Shown piece by piece: positions 22,909 to 32,979 of a stretch of 64,000 bases of DNA. Within the stretch, counting starts at the first letter, position 1; every line of letters begins with the position of its first letter. Position numbers and translations under genes: made by a program. The notes beneath the pieces are model-generated. The model did not search any database. It was given only the letters and a program-made list of their open reading frames with translations, and was not told where the DNA came from. Origin of the DNA: Phenylobacterium sp. (lineage in GTDB: Bacteria; Pseudomonadota; Alphaproteobacteria; Caulobacterales; Caulobacteraceae); the NCBI RefSeq assembly GCF_030680185.1, contig NZ_JAUXVZ010000054.1, positions 171,121 to 235,120 of the forward strand. The letters are read 5' to 3'.

Positions 22909-24437
22909 TCATCGAGCCTGCCATTGCCGACTTCACCGCCCGCTACGACGCAGGCGCAGCGCAGGTGGTCTGGACCCGCCTGATCGACGACCTCGAGACT
23001 CCGGTCTCGGCCTATCTGAAGATCGGCCATGGCCAGCCCTACGCCTTCCTTTTCGAATCCGTGGAGGGGGGTGCCTGGAGGGGGCGCTATTCGGTCATCA
23101 CCCTGAAGCCGGACCTGGTCTGGCGTTGCCGGGGCGACAAGGCCGAGATCGCCGAGGGCGACGACATCGCCGCCGGCCGATTCACGCCGCAGGCGGCGGC
23201 GAGCCTCGATTCCCTGCGCGACCTGGTGGCCGGCTGCCGATTGGACATTCCCACCGGCCTGCCGCCCATGGTGGCCGGGGTGTTCGGCGCCCTGGGCTAT
23301 GACATGGTCCGGCTGGTGGAGCGGCTGCCCAACGTCAATCCAGACCCCCTGGACCTTCCGGACGGGGTGATGACGCGGCCGTCCGTGGTGGCGATCTTCG
23401 ATTCCATCGGTCAGGAGATCATCCTGGCCACCACCGTGCGCCCGGGTTCCGGATCCGCCGAGGCCGCCCATGCGGCGGCCCAGGCGCGCCTTGCCGCCGT
23501 GGTCGCCGATCTGGCCCGGCCGACGCCCGCCCTGAAGCGGGACGGCGCGCCCCAGGCCGACGCCTTCACCACCCCGATCAGCCGCGAGGCCTATCGGGAG
23601 ATCGTCGGCAAGGCCAAGGCCTATATCCGCGCCGGCGATATCTTCCAGGTGGTCCCCAGCCACCGATTCCGCGCGCCGTTCGCGCTCGACCCGCTGGCGC
23701 TCTATCGGTCCCTGCGACGGACCAACCCCTCGCCGTTCCTGTTCTATCTGAACTTTGGCGACTTCCAGCTGGCCGGCTCCAGCCCGGAAATCCTGGTGCG
23801 CCTGCGGGACGGCAAGATCACCATCCGCCCCATCGCCGGCACCCGCCCCCGCGGCGCCACGCCGGAGGAGGATCTGGCTCTCGAACAGGAGCTGATCGCC
23901 GACCCCAAGGAGCGGGCCGAGCACCTGATGCTGCTGGATCTGGGACGCAACGATGTGGGCCGGGTGGCCATGCTGCGCCAACCCGGGCGCAACGCCGCGG
24001 CGACGCGCCCCAAGGGCCCCAGCGTGCGGGTGACCGACAGCTTCTTCGTCGAGCGCTACAGCCACGTCATGCATCTGGTCTCCAATGTTGAGGGCGACGC
24101 GCCTGACGGCGTCGATCCGGTCGATGTGCTGATGGCGGCCCTGCCGGCCGGCACCCTGTCGGGGGCGCCCAAGGTGCGCGCCATGCAGATCATCGACGAA
24201 CTGGAGATCGAGAAGCGCGGCATCGCCTATGCCGGCGCGGTCGGCTATTTCGGGGCCGATGGCTCGGTGGACACCTGCATCGTCCTGCGCACCGCCTGCT
24301 TCAAGGATGGCCAGATGTACATCCAGTCCGGCGGCGGCGTGGTGGCCGACTCAGATCCCGACGCCGAATACGACGAGACCCTGCACAAGGCCCGCGCCCT
24401 TCGCCGCGCCGCCGAGGACGCCTGGCGATTCGTCTAG
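22905..24437 (+). CDS. trpE: anthranilate synthase component I
   Basis: 510 residues. It converts chorismate to anthranilate with ammonia from TrpG. Visible features are the N-terminal feedback site FLFESVEGGAWRGRYS, the catalytic IRPIAGTRPRGATPEEDLAL, LLDLGRNDVGRVA, and the C-terminal ALPAGTLSGAPKVRAMQII. The start is GTG 22905, overlapping the stop of the ppiD-like gene. No Trp-rich leader peptide or attenuator is seen, so its expression is probably tied to the upstream gene. The stop shares CTAG with the antisense gene at 24434. Confidence 0.96.
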   Translation: MIIEPAIADFTARYDAGAAQVVWTRLIDDLETPVSAYLKIGHGQPYAFLFESVEGGAWRGRYSVITLKPDLVWRCRGDKAEIAEGDDIAAGRFTPQAAASLDSLRDLVAGCRLDIPTGLPPMVAGVFGALGYDMVRLVERLPNVNPDPLDLPDGVMTRPSVVAIFDSIGQEIILATTVRPGSGSAEAAHAAAQARLAAVVADLARPTPALKRDGAPQADAFTTPISREAYREIVGKAKAYIRAGDIFQVVPSHRFRAPFALDPLALYRSLRRTNPSPFLFYLNFGDFQLAGSSPEILVRLRDGKITIRPIAGTRPRGATPEEDLALEQELIADPKERAEHLMLLDLGRNDVGRVAMLRQPGRNAAATRPKGPSVRVTDSFFVERYSHVMHLVSNVEGDAPDGVDPVDVLMAALPAGTLSGAPKVRAMQIIDELEIEKRGIAYAGAVGYFGADGSVDTCIVLRTACFKDGQMYIQSGGGVVADSDPDAEYDETLHKARALRRAAEDAWRFV

Positions 24438-24730
24438 GGCGCTTCGGCCAGAGGCAGTTCGGTCAGGGGCATTTCGGTCAGGGGCGCTTCGTCCAACGGA
24501 TCCTGGCCAAGCGGCGCTTCATCCAGGGATGCGCCTGACTCGACCGCCAGGTGCTGCGTGACGACCGGCGGGGCCGTGATCATGGCGCCCGCCAGGGCCA
24601 GGGCCGCCGTGGCGGCGAAGGCGGCCGCCGCCAGGACGGGCCAGAGTCGTTCGCGCGGGGCCGGCGTCGCCAGCAGGCTGCGCGCCTCGGCCAGGGCGTC
24701 GGGATCGAGGGCGGAATCAGCAACCGTCAT
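24434..24730 (-). CDS. small single-pass membrane protein, antisense within the trp cluster
   Basis: 98 residues from ATG 24730 (MTVADSALDPDALAEARSL). The N-terminal 35 residues are soluble and one membrane segment follows (WPVLAAAAFAATAALALAGA, about 33-52). The C-terminal tail holds a degenerate repeat of five to eight residues: DEAPL, DPLDEAPL, TEMPL, TELPL, AEAP. I do not recognise the family. The hydrophobicity pattern, and a frame that closes exactly at the trpE CTAG, argue for a real gene. An anti-sigma or signalling role is conceivable but not supported. Confidence 0.6.
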   Translation of the reverse strand: MTVADSALDPDALAEARSLLATPAPRERLWPVLAAAAFAATAALALAGAMITAPPVVTQHLAVESGASLDEAPLGQDPLDEAPLTEMPLTELPLAEAP

Positions 24731-24809
24731 GTTTGCAGCATCGGCCCGCCCCACCCCATATGCAACGCGGCGCTTTGCGCACCACAGAGGTTTGGCCTAG
24801 AGAACTCCC

Positions 24810-25400
24810 ATGATCCTGGTCGTCGATAACTACGACAGCTTCACCTACAACCTCGTCCACTATCTGAACGAGCTTGGGGCCGAGACGCTGGTCCATCGCA
24901 ATGACGCGCTGAGCGCCGAAGAGGTGATCGCGCTCAAGCCCGAGGGCGTGCTGCTGTCGCCCGGTCCCTGCACCCCCAATGAGGCGGGCCTCTGCCTCGA
25001 CCTGCTGGCCAAGGCGCCCGACGACCTGCCGATCTTCGGTGTCTGCCTGGGTCATCAGGCCATCGGCCAGGCGTTCGGCGGCGAAGTCGTTCGGGCCGCC
25101 ACCCTGATGCACGGCAAGACCAGCCCCATGCATCACACCGGCAAGGGCGTCTTCGCCGGCCTGCCCAATCCGTTCACCGCCACCCGCTATCACAGCCTGT
25201 CGGTGCGTCGGGAGACCATGCCCGACGTGCTGGAGATCACCGCCTGGACCGAGGATGGCGAGGTCATGGGCGTGCAGCATGTGAGCCGGCCGATCTTCGG
25301 GGTTCAATTTCACCCGGAATCCATCGCCACCGAGGGCGGCCACGCCCTGCTCTCCAACTTCCTCGACCTCGCCGGCGCGCGGCGCCTCGCCGAGGCCTGA
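24810..25400 (+). CDS. trpG: anthranilate synthase component II (glutamine amidotransferase)
   Basis: A 196-residue class-I amidotransferase. The nucleophile Cys is in [16 protein letters not shown], the oxyanion region is [13 protein letters not shown], and the His-Glu dyad is in [14 protein letters not shown]. It delivers ammonia to TrpE. It is separated from trpE by the antisense membrane gene. trpD follows after nine bases. Confidence 0.96.
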   Translation: MILVVDNYDSFTYNLVHYLNELGAETLVHRNDALSAEEVIALKPEGVLLSPGPCTPNEAGLCLDLLAKAPDDLPIFGVCLGHQAIGQAFGGEVVRAATLMHGKTSPMHHTGKGVFAGLPNPFTATRYHSLSVRRETMPDVLEITAWTEDGEVMGVQHVSRPIFGVQFHPESIATEGGHALLSNFLDLAGARRLAEA

Positions 25401-25409
25401 GATCGACCC

Positions 25410-26423
25410 ATGTCGGAAGCTTTCAAGCCCTTGCTGGCGCGCCTGGCCGATGGCGCAACGCTGTCGGAAGCCGACGCCCAGGTTTTCTTCTCCGCCTGCC
25501 TGCGGGGCGAACCGACGCCGGCCCAGGTGGCCGCCGCCCTGACCGCCATGCGCATGCGCGGCGAGACCGTGGGCGAGATCACCGCCTGCGCCCGGGCCAT
25601 GCGCGAAGCCGCCGTCAAGCTCGACCATCCCTTCCAGGTGATCGATGTCTGCGGCACCGGCGGCGACGGGCTCCATACCCTCAACATCTCCACCGCCGTG
25701 GCCTTCGTGGCGGCAGGCGGCGGCTTGAAGGTGGCCAAGCACGGCAATCGCGCCCTGTCGTCCCGGTCCGGGGGCGCCGACGTGCTCGCCGCGCTCGGCG
25801 TGAACATCAACGCCAGCGGCGAGCAGCAGCTTCGCGCCCTGGACGAGGCCGGCCTCTGCTTTCTGTTCGCCCAGGCCCACCACGGGGCGATGAAGCACGT
25901 CTCCCCTATCCGCGCCGAGCTTGGCTTCCGCACCCTGTTCAACCTGCTGGGCCCGCTGGCCAATCCAGCCGGCGCCCAGCGCCAGGTGCTGGGCGTGTTC
26001 TCCGAGCGCTGGGTCGAGCCGCTGGCCCGTGTGCTGGGCGGGCTGGGCGCCGAGCGCGCCTGGGTGGTTCATGGCGGCGGCATGGATGAGATGACCACCA
26101 CCGGAGAGACCCTGGTGGCGGAGTATCGTGACGGCCAGGTGCGGCTGTTCACCGTCACGCCGGAGGCCGTCGGCCTGCCCCGCGCGGCCCTGTCGGACCT
26201 GACCGGCGGCGCGCCAGACGTGAACGCCGCGGCCCTGCGCGCCCTGCTCCAGGGCGAGACGGGCGCCTATCGGGACATCGTCGCCCTGAACGCCGCCGCC
26301 GCCTTCCTGGTCGCCGACAAGGTTGAGACGCTCAGCGAGGGTGTGGCCCTGGCCAGGCAGGTGATCGACGACGGCCGGGCGCTGACCGCCCTCGAGCGCC
26401 TGTGCGAGATCACCAACTCATGA
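25410..26423 (+). CDS. trpD: anthranilate phosphoribosyltransferase
   Basis: A 337-residue second enzyme of the tryptophan branch. The PRPP-binding [15 protein letters not shown] lies near residues 78-92, followed by [21 protein letters not shown]. Length and order are standard. It ends in ATGA overlapping the trpC start. Confidence 0.96.
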   Translation: MSEAFKPLLARLADGATLSEADAQVFFSACLRGEPTPAQVAAALTAMRMRGETVGEITACARAMREAAVKLDHPFQVIDVCGTGGDGLHTLNISTAVAFVAAGGGLKVAKHGNRALSSRSGGADVLAALGVNINASGEQQLRALDEAGLCFLFAQAHHGAMKHVSPIRAELGFRTLFNLLGPLANPAGAQRQVLGVFSERWVEPLARVLGGLGAERAWVVHGGGMDEMTTTGETLVAEYRDGQVRLFTVTPEAVGLPRAALSDLTGGAPDVNAAALRALLQGETGAYRDIVALNAAAAFLVADKVETLSEGVALARQVIDDGRALTALERLCEITNS

Positions 26424-27208
26424 GCGACATCCTCGACCAGATCGCCGCCTACAAGCGGACGGAGGTGGCCGAGCGCAAGGCCGCTCGAACCGTGTCCGAG
26501 GTCGAGGTCGCCGCCAGGGCCGCCAGCCCGCCCCGGGGCTTCCAAGCCGCCCTGGCCAAGGCCCATGCGCCGGGACGTCTGGCCCTGATCGCCGAGATCA
26601 AAAAGGCCTCGCCGTCCAAGGGCCTGATCCGTGCGGACTTCGATCCCCCGGCCCTGGCCAAGGCCTATGAGGCCGGCGGCGCGGCCTGCCTCTCGGTGCT
26701 GACCGATGGCCCGAGTTTCCAGGGTGACGACGCCTATCTCACCGCCGCCCGCGACGCCGTTCGCTTGCCGGCGATCCGCAAGGACTTCCTGGTCGATCCC
26801 TGGCAGGTCGCCGAATCCCGCGCCCTGGGCGCCGACGCCATCCTGATCATCATGGCCATGGTCGACGACGCGCTCGCTGGCGAACTCCTGTCCGAGGCGA
26901 GCGCCTGGGGGATGGACGCCCTGGTCGAGGTGCATGACGAGGCCGAGATGGCCCGCGCCGGTCGCCTGGGCGCCAAGCTGGTCGGCGTCAACAACCGCAA
27001 TCTCCGCACCTTTGAGACAGATCTCTCGATCACCGAGCGCTTGGCCGCCCTGGCCCCGCCCGGCGCCCTGCTGGTCACTGAAAGCGGCATCGCCGGACCT
27101 GACGACGTTCGCCGGCTGGAGGCCTCTGGAGCGCGCGCCATGCTGGTCGGCGAAAGCCTGATGCGTCAGGCTGATGTGGCCAAGGCCGCTCGGGCCCTGC
27201 TCGGCTGA
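26420..27208 (+). CDS. trpC: indole-3-glycerol phosphate synthase
   Basis: A 262-residue TIM barrel that closes the indole ring. Signature [15 protein letters not shown] lies near residues 57-71, then [33 protein letters not shown] and [17 protein letters not shown] at 26402 is in frame, but ATG 26420 ([16 protein letters not shown]) overlaps the trpD stop as ATGA and matches the family. lexA follows after 145 bases; the moaC-moeA pair often found here in rhizobia is absent. Confidence 0.95.
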   Translation: MSDILDQIAAYKRTEVAERKAARTVSEVEVAARAASPPRGFQAALAKAHAPGRLALIAEIKKASPSKGLIRADFDPPALAKAYEAGGAACLSVLTDGPSFQGDDAYLTAARDAVRLPAIRKDFLVDPWQVAESRALGADAILIIMAMVDDALAGELLSEASAWGMDALVEVHDEAEMARAGRLGAKLVGVNNRNLRTFETDLSITERLAALAPPGALLVTESGIAGPDDVRRLEASGARAMLVGESLMRQADVAKAARALLG

Positions 27209-27281
27209 CACCTGGCCGAGTCCGCTGGGGACAGCCGCCCATGTTGAGATTTCCCACGATTTCAAAGGCCTTGTGGGTAAC

Positions 27282-27310
27282 TTGACATTAAGGAAGAACG
27301 CCTAGAGAAC
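27282..27310 (+). promoter_or_regulatory. lexA promoter with LexA box
   Basis: A TTGACA -35 element lies at 27282-27287. GAAC (27296-27299), seven bases, then GAAC (27307-27310) is a perfect alphaproteobacterial LexA box (GTTC-N7-GTTC on the other strand). It overlaps the expected -10 region (around 27303-27310), so LexA should repress its own gene. Confidence 0.9.
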
Positions 27311-27319
27311 ATTCACAAC

Positions 27320-27334
27320 GTTTGCGATTTGTTC
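27320..27334 (+). promoter_or_regulatory. second, degenerate LexA half-site pair
   Basis: GTTT, seven bases, GTTC: one mismatch from the LexA consensus. It lies ten bases downstream of the perfect box and 19 bases before the lexA start codon. Confidence 0.45.
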
Positions 27335-27353
27335 TTTAGGTTGGGAAAGTCCA

Positions 27354-28049
27354 ATGCTGACCCGTAAGCAGCACGAACTGCTCATGTTCATCCATGAGCG
27401 GATCAAGGAGACCGGCGTCTCTCCGTCCTTCGACGAGATGAAGGAAGCCCTCGACCTGGCCTCCAAGTCCGGCATCCACCGCCTGATCACGGCCCTGGAG
27501 GAGCGCGGGTTCCTGCGCCGCCTGCCCCATCGGGCGCGGGCCCTGGAAGTCGTCAAGCTGCCGCAACAGGCCACGGCCGCCGCCCCGCCCAAGGGTCGAC
27601 AGGCCTTTCGGCCTCAACTGGTCGAACCCGGCGATGGGCCGTCTGCTCCGGCCGCGGCCAATGACACCCGCGAGCTCTCGGTTCTGGGCAAGATCGCCGC
27701 CGGCACCCCCATCGAGGCCATCCAGCAGGAGCGCGACCGGATCCACGTTCCGGAGTCCATGCTGGGGGCCGGCGAGCATTTCGTCCTCGAGGTGCAGGGC
27801 GACTCGATGATCAACGCCGGCATTCTCGACGGCGACTACGTGGTCATCCGCCGGGCCGACTCCGCCAATTCCGGCGACATCGTCGTCGCCCTGGTCATGG
27901 GCGAGGAAGCGACGCTCAAGCGCCTGCGCCGCAAGGGCGCCTCTGTGGCGCTCGAGGCCGCGAACCCGGCCTATGAGACCCGCATTTTCGGTCCTGATCA
28001 GGTGGCCGTTCAGGGCCGTCTGGTGGGCCTTATCCGCCGCTACCACTAA
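27354..28049 (+). CDS. lexA: LexA, SOS repressor
   Basis: 231 residues. The N-terminal winged helix ([20 protein letters not shown] to about 65) binds SOS boxes. The linker is followed by the self-cleavage site Ala116-Gly117 ([10 protein letters not shown]). The catalytic dyad is Ser151 in [14 protein letters not shown] and Lys189 in EATLKRLR. RecA-stimulated cleavage relieves repression. The gene is autoregulated through the box at 27296-27310; another perfect box lies at 51451-51465 before the SidA-like gene. Its 3' end overlaps comEC by 20 bases. Confidence 0.97.
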   Translation: MLTRKQHELLMFIHERIKETGVSPSFDEMKEALDLASKSGIHRLITALEERGFLRRLPHRARALEVVKLPQQATAAAPPKGRQAFRPQLVEPGDGPSAPAAANDTRELSVLGKIAAGTPIEAIQQERDRIHVPESMLGAGEHFVLEVQGDSMINAGILDGDYVVIRRADSANSGDIVVALVMGEEATLKRLRRKGASVALEAANPAYETRIFGPDQVAVQGRLVGLIRRYH

Positions 28050-30162
28050 ACCCCCAGGACCAGGGTCTGCGCCCGCGCAGATCCTGGGTCCAGAGGGCGC
28101 GCCAGGTCGAGTCCTTGTGACTCAATTCCAGCGCCCCGCCTTGGGCGAAATCGGCCCCGCTCAGGACGATGACGCCGGGACAAAGGTTCGGCGTCAGCGC
28201 TGGCCGAACGACCACCACCTCGGCGGCGGCGCAAAGCTCCGCCAGGGTTTCGGCGTCAGGCCTCTTTCGGCTCCAGTAGGCGGCGACAGAAGCCGGCGCA
28301 CCGGGGCCTGGGCGGCAGGTCCAGCGATCACAGACATAGAGCTCATCCCGGGGCGCCTCATCCACCGAAGGGATCAGTCCCCGCCTCTGCGCCCAGCGTT
28401 CGGCGGCGAACCGTTTGACGTCGGGCCGCATCAGAATGGCCTGGTCCCCGTGCCGCACGGCCACCTGTGCGCCGTCAGCGGCGACCCAGAGTGTCGGCGG
28501 CTCTCCCCGCGGCGCAAGGCTCACCGCCAGGGCGAACGGCAGGCCGAGCCATCGCACCGGGCCTCTCCAGAGACACATCCACAATATGCCGAGAAAGGCG
28601 CTTGGCAGAGCCCAGGACGGCGCGCTGGCCACCAGCAGGCTTGCGCCGGGCGCCTCGGCGGCGATCTCGGCCACGTCGGTGATCATGCCGATCCCCCAGC
28701 CCGAGATCATCAGCGGAATGTCGCCCAGGCCAAGGGGCGCCAGCGCCGCCCCGATGGCGAGGCTGGGCATCATCAGGAAGGACGAGATCGGCGAGGCGGC
28801 CAGGTTCGCCGCCAGGCCGAAGGTCGCCATCCGATTGAAGTGCTGCAGGGCAAAGGGACCGGTCGCCATGCCGGCGACGAAGCTGGCGGCCAGACTGGCG
28901 CCCAGCCAGGTCAGGCTGGTCTGGACCAGGCGGATCGGCCAGGGCGCGCTGATCTCACGGATCGGGTGCGGCCAGGCCTCGGCCAGGGCCACCAGCGCCG
29001 CGGTCGCAGCGAACGACATCTGGAAGCCCGGCTCGGTCACCGCCTCCGGATGGATCAGCATGACGATCAGAGCCGCCAGGGCCAGGCCATGCAAGCTGAT
29101 CGCCCGGCGGTCGAAGATCACGGCGGCGAAGGCCACCGAGGCGGTGATGGCCGCCCGCTCGGCTGGCGCGGGCGCCCCTGACACCACCAGATAGCAGGCC
29201 ACGGCGCTCAGGCCCGCCAGGGCCGCGACCTTCTTGCTGGAAACCCGCAGCGCCAGCCAGGGCCAGGCCGCGACGCCCGCCCTCACACCGGCGAAAACGA
29301 AGCCGCCGACGATCGCCATGTGCAGGCCCGAGATGGAGATCAGATGGGCCAGGCCCGAGGCCCGCATATGCTCGATCTGTTCGGCGGGAATGAAGGCCTG
29401 GTTGCCCATCACCATGGCGGCGGCCAGGCCCCCCGTCTCCGCCCCCATGGACGCCACGATCTGTTGGGCCAGCACCCAGCGGGCGGCGTTGATCCTCATG
29501 TCGAGGAGCAATCGACCCGGAGGCCTCGGCAGGTCGGCAGCCTCCGGCGGCGTCAGGGCGAAGCCGACACCGCCGATGCTTTCGAAATAGGCGTCGCGGG
29601 CGAAGTCGTAGCCGCCCGGGCTGGCGGGCGGCGGCGGCGGGTTGACCAGGGCCAGCATGCGCACGGCCTGGCCCGGGGCCGGCGGCGTGACATCCCGCAG
29701 GGTGATCCGAACCCGGCTCGGGGTGTCGGCCGGCGAAAGGCCCTCAATCCTTGTCGGCGCCACGATGATGCGACTGCCGCCCTGCCCGGGGCTCGCCACA
29801 TCCACCACCCAGCCTTCGATATGGGCCGGTTGGACCATGGCGGGCGCGATCGGGCCCGCCACGGCGTCCGTGCGGAACTTGGCGGCCGAAAATCCCGCCA
29901 AGCCAAAGGCCGTGAGGATCAGCAGCAAGGACGCGCCGCGCGCGATGTTCAGCCGGCGCGCGGTGATGAGAAGGGTGAGCGCCAAGGCGGCCGCGGCCCA
30001 GGCGACGAGGCCCAGGGGCTCGCGGTCCAGGGCGAAGTAGGTTGCGCAGCCCAGGCCGAAGGCCACCGGCGTCCACAGACTCCACCGGTCGGCCTGGTCC
30101 CGCACGGCGGCGCCGAGGCCTGCGACCAGCGCCCCCGGACTAGGAGCCCTGGCGAAGCGCAT
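28030..30162 (-). CDS. comEC: ComEC/Rec2-family membrane protein
   Basis: 710 residues from ATG 30162 ([13 protein letters not shown]). An N-terminal DUF4131-like region with three hydrophobic segments precedes an OB-like domain ([13 protein letters not shown] near 125). The competence membrane domain begins around [15 protein letters not shown] and [19 protein letters not shown]. The C-terminal 130 residues (from about [18 protein letters not shown]) lack the HxHxDH of a metallo-beta-lactamase nuclease. Such ComEC proteins take up single-stranded DNA across the inner membrane in competent species. Competence is not shown here. It is divergent from gltX. Confidence 0.87.
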   Translation of the reverse strand: MRFARAPSPGALVAGLGAAVRDQADRWSLWTPVAFGLGCATYFALDREPLGLVAWAAAALALTLLITARRLNIARGASLLLILTAFGLAGFSAAKFRTDAVAGPIAPAMVQPAHIEGWVVDVASPGQGGSRIIVAPTRIEGLSPADTPSRVRITLRDVTPPAPGQAVRMLALVNPPPPPASPGGYDFARDAYFESIGGVGFALTPPEAADLPRPPGRLLLDMRINAARWVLAQQIVASMGAETGGLAAAMVMGNQAFIPAEQIEHMRASGLAHLISISGLHMAIVGGFVFAGVRAGVAAWPWLALRVSSKKVAALAGLSAVACYLVVSGAPAPAERAAITASVAFAAVIFDRRAISLHGLALAALIVMLIHPEAVTEPGFQMSFAATAALVALAEAWPHPIREISAPWPIRLVQTSLTWLGASLAASFVAGMATGPFALQHFNRMATFGLAANLAASPISSFLMMPSLAIGAALAPLGLGDIPLMISGWGIGMITDVAEIAAEAPGASLLVASAPSWALPSAFLGILWMCLWRGPVRWLGLPFALAVSLAPRGEPPTLWVAADGAQVAVRHGDQAILMRPDVKRFAAERWAQRRGLIPSVDEAPRDELYVCDRWTCRPGPGAPASVAAYWSRKRPDAETLAELCAAAEVVVVRPALTPNLCPGVIVLSGADFAQGGALELSHKDSTWRALWTQDLRGRRPWSWGFSGSGG

Positions 30163-30229
30163 GCTAAGACGCCGGCCCCATCGCCCGGCGAACCCGTCGG
30201 CCTGCGTCACCCCAGAACCCCCGACCTCG

Positions 30230-31636
30230 ATGCCCGACCGTCCCGTCGTCACCCGGATCGCCCCCTCGCCCACTGGCTCGATGCATATTGGCACGGCCCG
30301 CACGGCGCTTTTCAACTGGCTTTATGCCAGGCGCACCGGGGGAAAGTTCCTTTTGCGGGTGGAGGACACCGATCGCGAGCGCTCCACCGAGGCCGCCGTC
30401 GGCGTCATCTTCGAGGGCCTGAAGTGGCTGGGCCTCGAGGCCGACGAGGCGCCGGTGTTCCAGGCGGCCCGCGCCGAGCTTCACCGCGCCGCCGTGGAAG
30501 AGCTTCTGGCCCGAGGCGAAGCCTATCGCGACTACATGACGCCCGAGGAGTTGGAAGCCGAGCGCGAGACTGCGCGCGCCGAGGGCCGGGTGGTCCGCTC
30601 GCCTTGGCGTGACATCACCCCCAATGACGCCCCCGACCGGCCGTTCGTCGTGCGGCTCAAGAGTCCGCTGACCGGGGACACCGTGGTGGCCGACAAGGTG
30701 AAGGGCGACATCCGGTTTCAGAACAAGGATCTGGACGACCTGATCCTGCTCCGCACCGACGGCTCGCCCACCTACAATCTGGCCGTGGTGGTCGATGATC
30801 ACGACATGGGCGTGACCCATGTGATTCGCGGCGACGACCATCTCAACAACGCCGCCCGCCAAACGCTGATCTACAAGGCGCTGGGCTGGGAGGTTCCGGT
30901 CTGGGCCCACCTGCCGCTGATCCATGGCCCCGACGGCGCCAAGCTGTCCAAGCGCCACGGCGCCCAGGCCGTGAGCGAGTTCGATTCCATGGGCTACCTG
31001 CCCGAGGCCATGCGCAACTATCTGGCCCGCCTGGGCTGGGGCCATGGGGACGACGAGATCTTCAGCGACGAACAGGCGATCGGCTGGTTCGATATCGCCG
31101 ATGTGGTCAGCGCGCCGGCCCGCCTGGACTGGGCCAAGCTCAACCACATCAACAACCACTATATTCGCCAAGCCGACATCGCCCGCCTGGCCGACCTGGT
31201 GACGAGCATCCACGAAAGCCGCGACCTCAAGGTCCCGGCCGACCTGCGTCCGGTTCTGGAGCGGACCATTCCGCTGGTTCGCGACGGCGCCAAGACCCTG
31301 CTGGATCTGGCCGACGCCACGGTGTTCGTCCTGGCACGCCGCCCTCTTGCCCTGCCTGAAAAGGCCGCCAGTCTGCTGACCGATGAGACGCGCGCGCGCC
31401 TGGGACGGCTGCGGGATCGGCTCGCCGTGGCCGAGGGCTGGGACGTCCCGTCCCTTGAGGCGGAAATCCGGGCGTTCGCGGAGTCGGAGGGTGTCGGCAT
31501 CGGCAAATTCGGCCAAGCGCTTCGCATTTGCCTGGCTGGCGAAGCTTCAGCCCCGGACCTTGCGGGCGCGCTCACCGCGCTCGGGCGGGACGAAAGCCTG
31601 GGTCGGCTTGACGATGCGCTTTCGCCCGCTGCGTAA
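30230..31636 (+). CDS. gltX: glutamyl-tRNA synthetase
   Basis: 468 residues, class-I synthetase. The HIGH motif appears in [18 protein letters not shown] (residues 8-25) and the KMSKS equivalent in [17 protein letters not shown] 30230 (MPDRPVVTR) is the family start; an in-frame ATG at 30161 would add unconserved sequence overlapping comEC. Alphaproteobacteria often carry two GltX-type enzymes, one serving tRNA-Gln. gltA follows on the same strand after 59 bases. Confidence 0.95.
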   Translation: MPDRPVVTRIAPSPTGSMHIGTARTALFNWLYARRTGGKFLLRVEDTDRERSTEAAVGVIFEGLKWLGLEADEAPVFQAARAELHRAAVEELLARGEAYRDYMTPEELEAERETARAEGRVVRSPWRDITPNDAPDRPFVVRLKSPLTGDTVVADKVKGDIRFQNKDLDDLILLRTDGSPTYNLAVVVDDHDMGVTHVIRGDDHLNNAARQTLIYKALGWEVPVWAHLPLIHGPDGAKLSKRHGAQAVSEFDSMGYLPEAMRNYLARLGWGHGDDEIFSDEQAIGWFDIADVVSAPARLDWAKLNHINNHYIRQADIARLADLVTSIHESRDLKVPADLRPVLERTIPLVRDGAKTLLDLADATVFVLARRPLALPEKAASLLTDETRARLGRLRDRLAVAEGWDVPSLEAEIRAFAESEGVGIGKFGQALRICLAGEASAPDLAGALTALGRDESLGRLDDALSPAA

Positions 31637-31695
31637 ACCGCTATAAGGCCAAGCGAACAGACGTTTTAATTCCTAGTCATTTGAAAGGGGATGGC

Positions 31696-32979
31696 ATGGT
31701 CGATACGGCGAAGATCAGCATTGGCGCCAAATCTGTCGAGCTACCCATCTTGAAGGGTACGACGGGTCCGGACGTGGTGGACGTGCGCAAGCTGTACGCC
31801 GAGGCCGATGTCTTTACCTACGATCCGGGCTTCACCTCGACGGCGAGTTGCGAGAGCAAGATCACCTATATCGACGGCGACGCCGGCATTCTGCTGCACC
31901 GGGGCTATCCGATCGACCAGCTGGCCGAGAAGTCCAGCTTCCTGGAAGTCTGCTACCTGCTGCTGCACGGCGAGCTGCCGACGGCCGAGCAGTTCACCGA
32001 GTTCGACCACAACATCACCTACCACACGATGTTGCACGAACAGTTCGACCGGTTCTTCGCCGGCTTCCGCCGCGACGCCCACCCGATGGCCATCATGGTC
32101 GGCGCGGTCGGCGCCCTGTCGGCCTTCTATCACGACAGCACGAACATCGATGATCCGCAGCAGCGGATGATCTCGGCCCATCGCATGATCGCCAAGATGC
32201 CGACGATCGCGGCGCGGGCCTTCAAATACTCCAAGGGCCAGCCGTTCGTGCATCCGCGCAACGACGAGTCCTATGCCGAGAACTTCCTGCGGATGTGCTT
32301 CTCGGTCCCGGCCGAGGACTGGAAGCCCAACCCGGTCCTGACCCGGGCCATGGACCGCATCTTCATCCTGCACGCCGATCACGAACAGAACGCCTCGACC
32401 TCGACCGTCCGCCTGGCCGGTTCGTCGGGCGCCAATCCGTTCGCCTGCATCGCCGCCGGCATCGCCTGCCTGTGGGGCCCCAGCCATGGGGGCGCCAACG
32501 AAGAAGCGCTCAACATGCTGGCCGAGATCGGTTCGGTGGAGAACATCCCCGAATACGTCCAGGGCGTGAAGGACCGTCGCTACCGGCTGATGGGCTTCGG
32601 TCACCGGGTCTATAAGAACTACGACCCCCGCGCCAAGGTCATGCAGGCCACCTGCCACGAAGTGCTGGCCGAGGTCGGCAACACCGACGACCCGCTGCTG
32701 AAGGTGGCCATGGAGCTCGAGAAGATCGCGCTCAACGACCCCTACTTCGTCGAGCGCAAGCTCTATCCGAACGTCGACTTCTATTCGGGCATCACCCTGC
32801 GGGCGCTCGGCTTCCCGCCGGAAATGTTCACCGTGCTGTTCGCGCTCGCGCGGACGGTCGGCTGGATCGCCCAGTGGAAGGAAATGGTCGAAGATCCGTC
32901 GCAGAAGATCGGGCGTCCGCGCCAGATCTATACCGGCGCGGCGCAGCGCGACTACACCTCGGTCGACAAGCGCGGCTAA
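31696..32979 (+). CDS. gltA: citrate synthase (type II, hexameric)
   Basis: A 427-residue entry enzyme of the TCA cycle. Catalytic residues are in [30 protein letters not shown] and the Asp-containing [14 protein letters not shown]; the C-terminus has [11 protein letters not shown] 31696 ([10 protein letters not shown]) has AAGGGG at 31685-31690, so the TTG at 31681 is not used. The stop overlaps the lpxB stop by four bases (CTAA). Confidence 0.96.
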   Translation: MVDTAKISIGAKSVELPILKGTTGPDVVDVRKLYAEADVFTYDPGFTSTASCESKITYIDGDAGILLHRGYPIDQLAEKSSFLEVCYLLLHGELPTAEQFTEFDHNITYHTMLHEQFDRFFAGFRRDAHPMAIMVGAVGALSAFYHDSTNIDDPQQRMISAHRMIAKMPTIAARAFKYSKGQPFVHPRNDESYAENFLRMCFSVPAEDWKPNPVLTRAMDRIFILHADHEQNASTSTVRLAGSSGANPFACIAAGIACLWGPSHGGANEEALNMLAEIGSVENIPEYVQGVKDRRYRLMGFGHRVYKNYDPRAKVMQATCHEVLAEVGNTDDPLLKVAMELEKIALNDPYFVERKLYPNVDFYSGITLRALGFPPEMFTVLFALARTVGWIAQWKEMVEDPSQKIGRPRQIYTGAAQRDYTSVDKRG

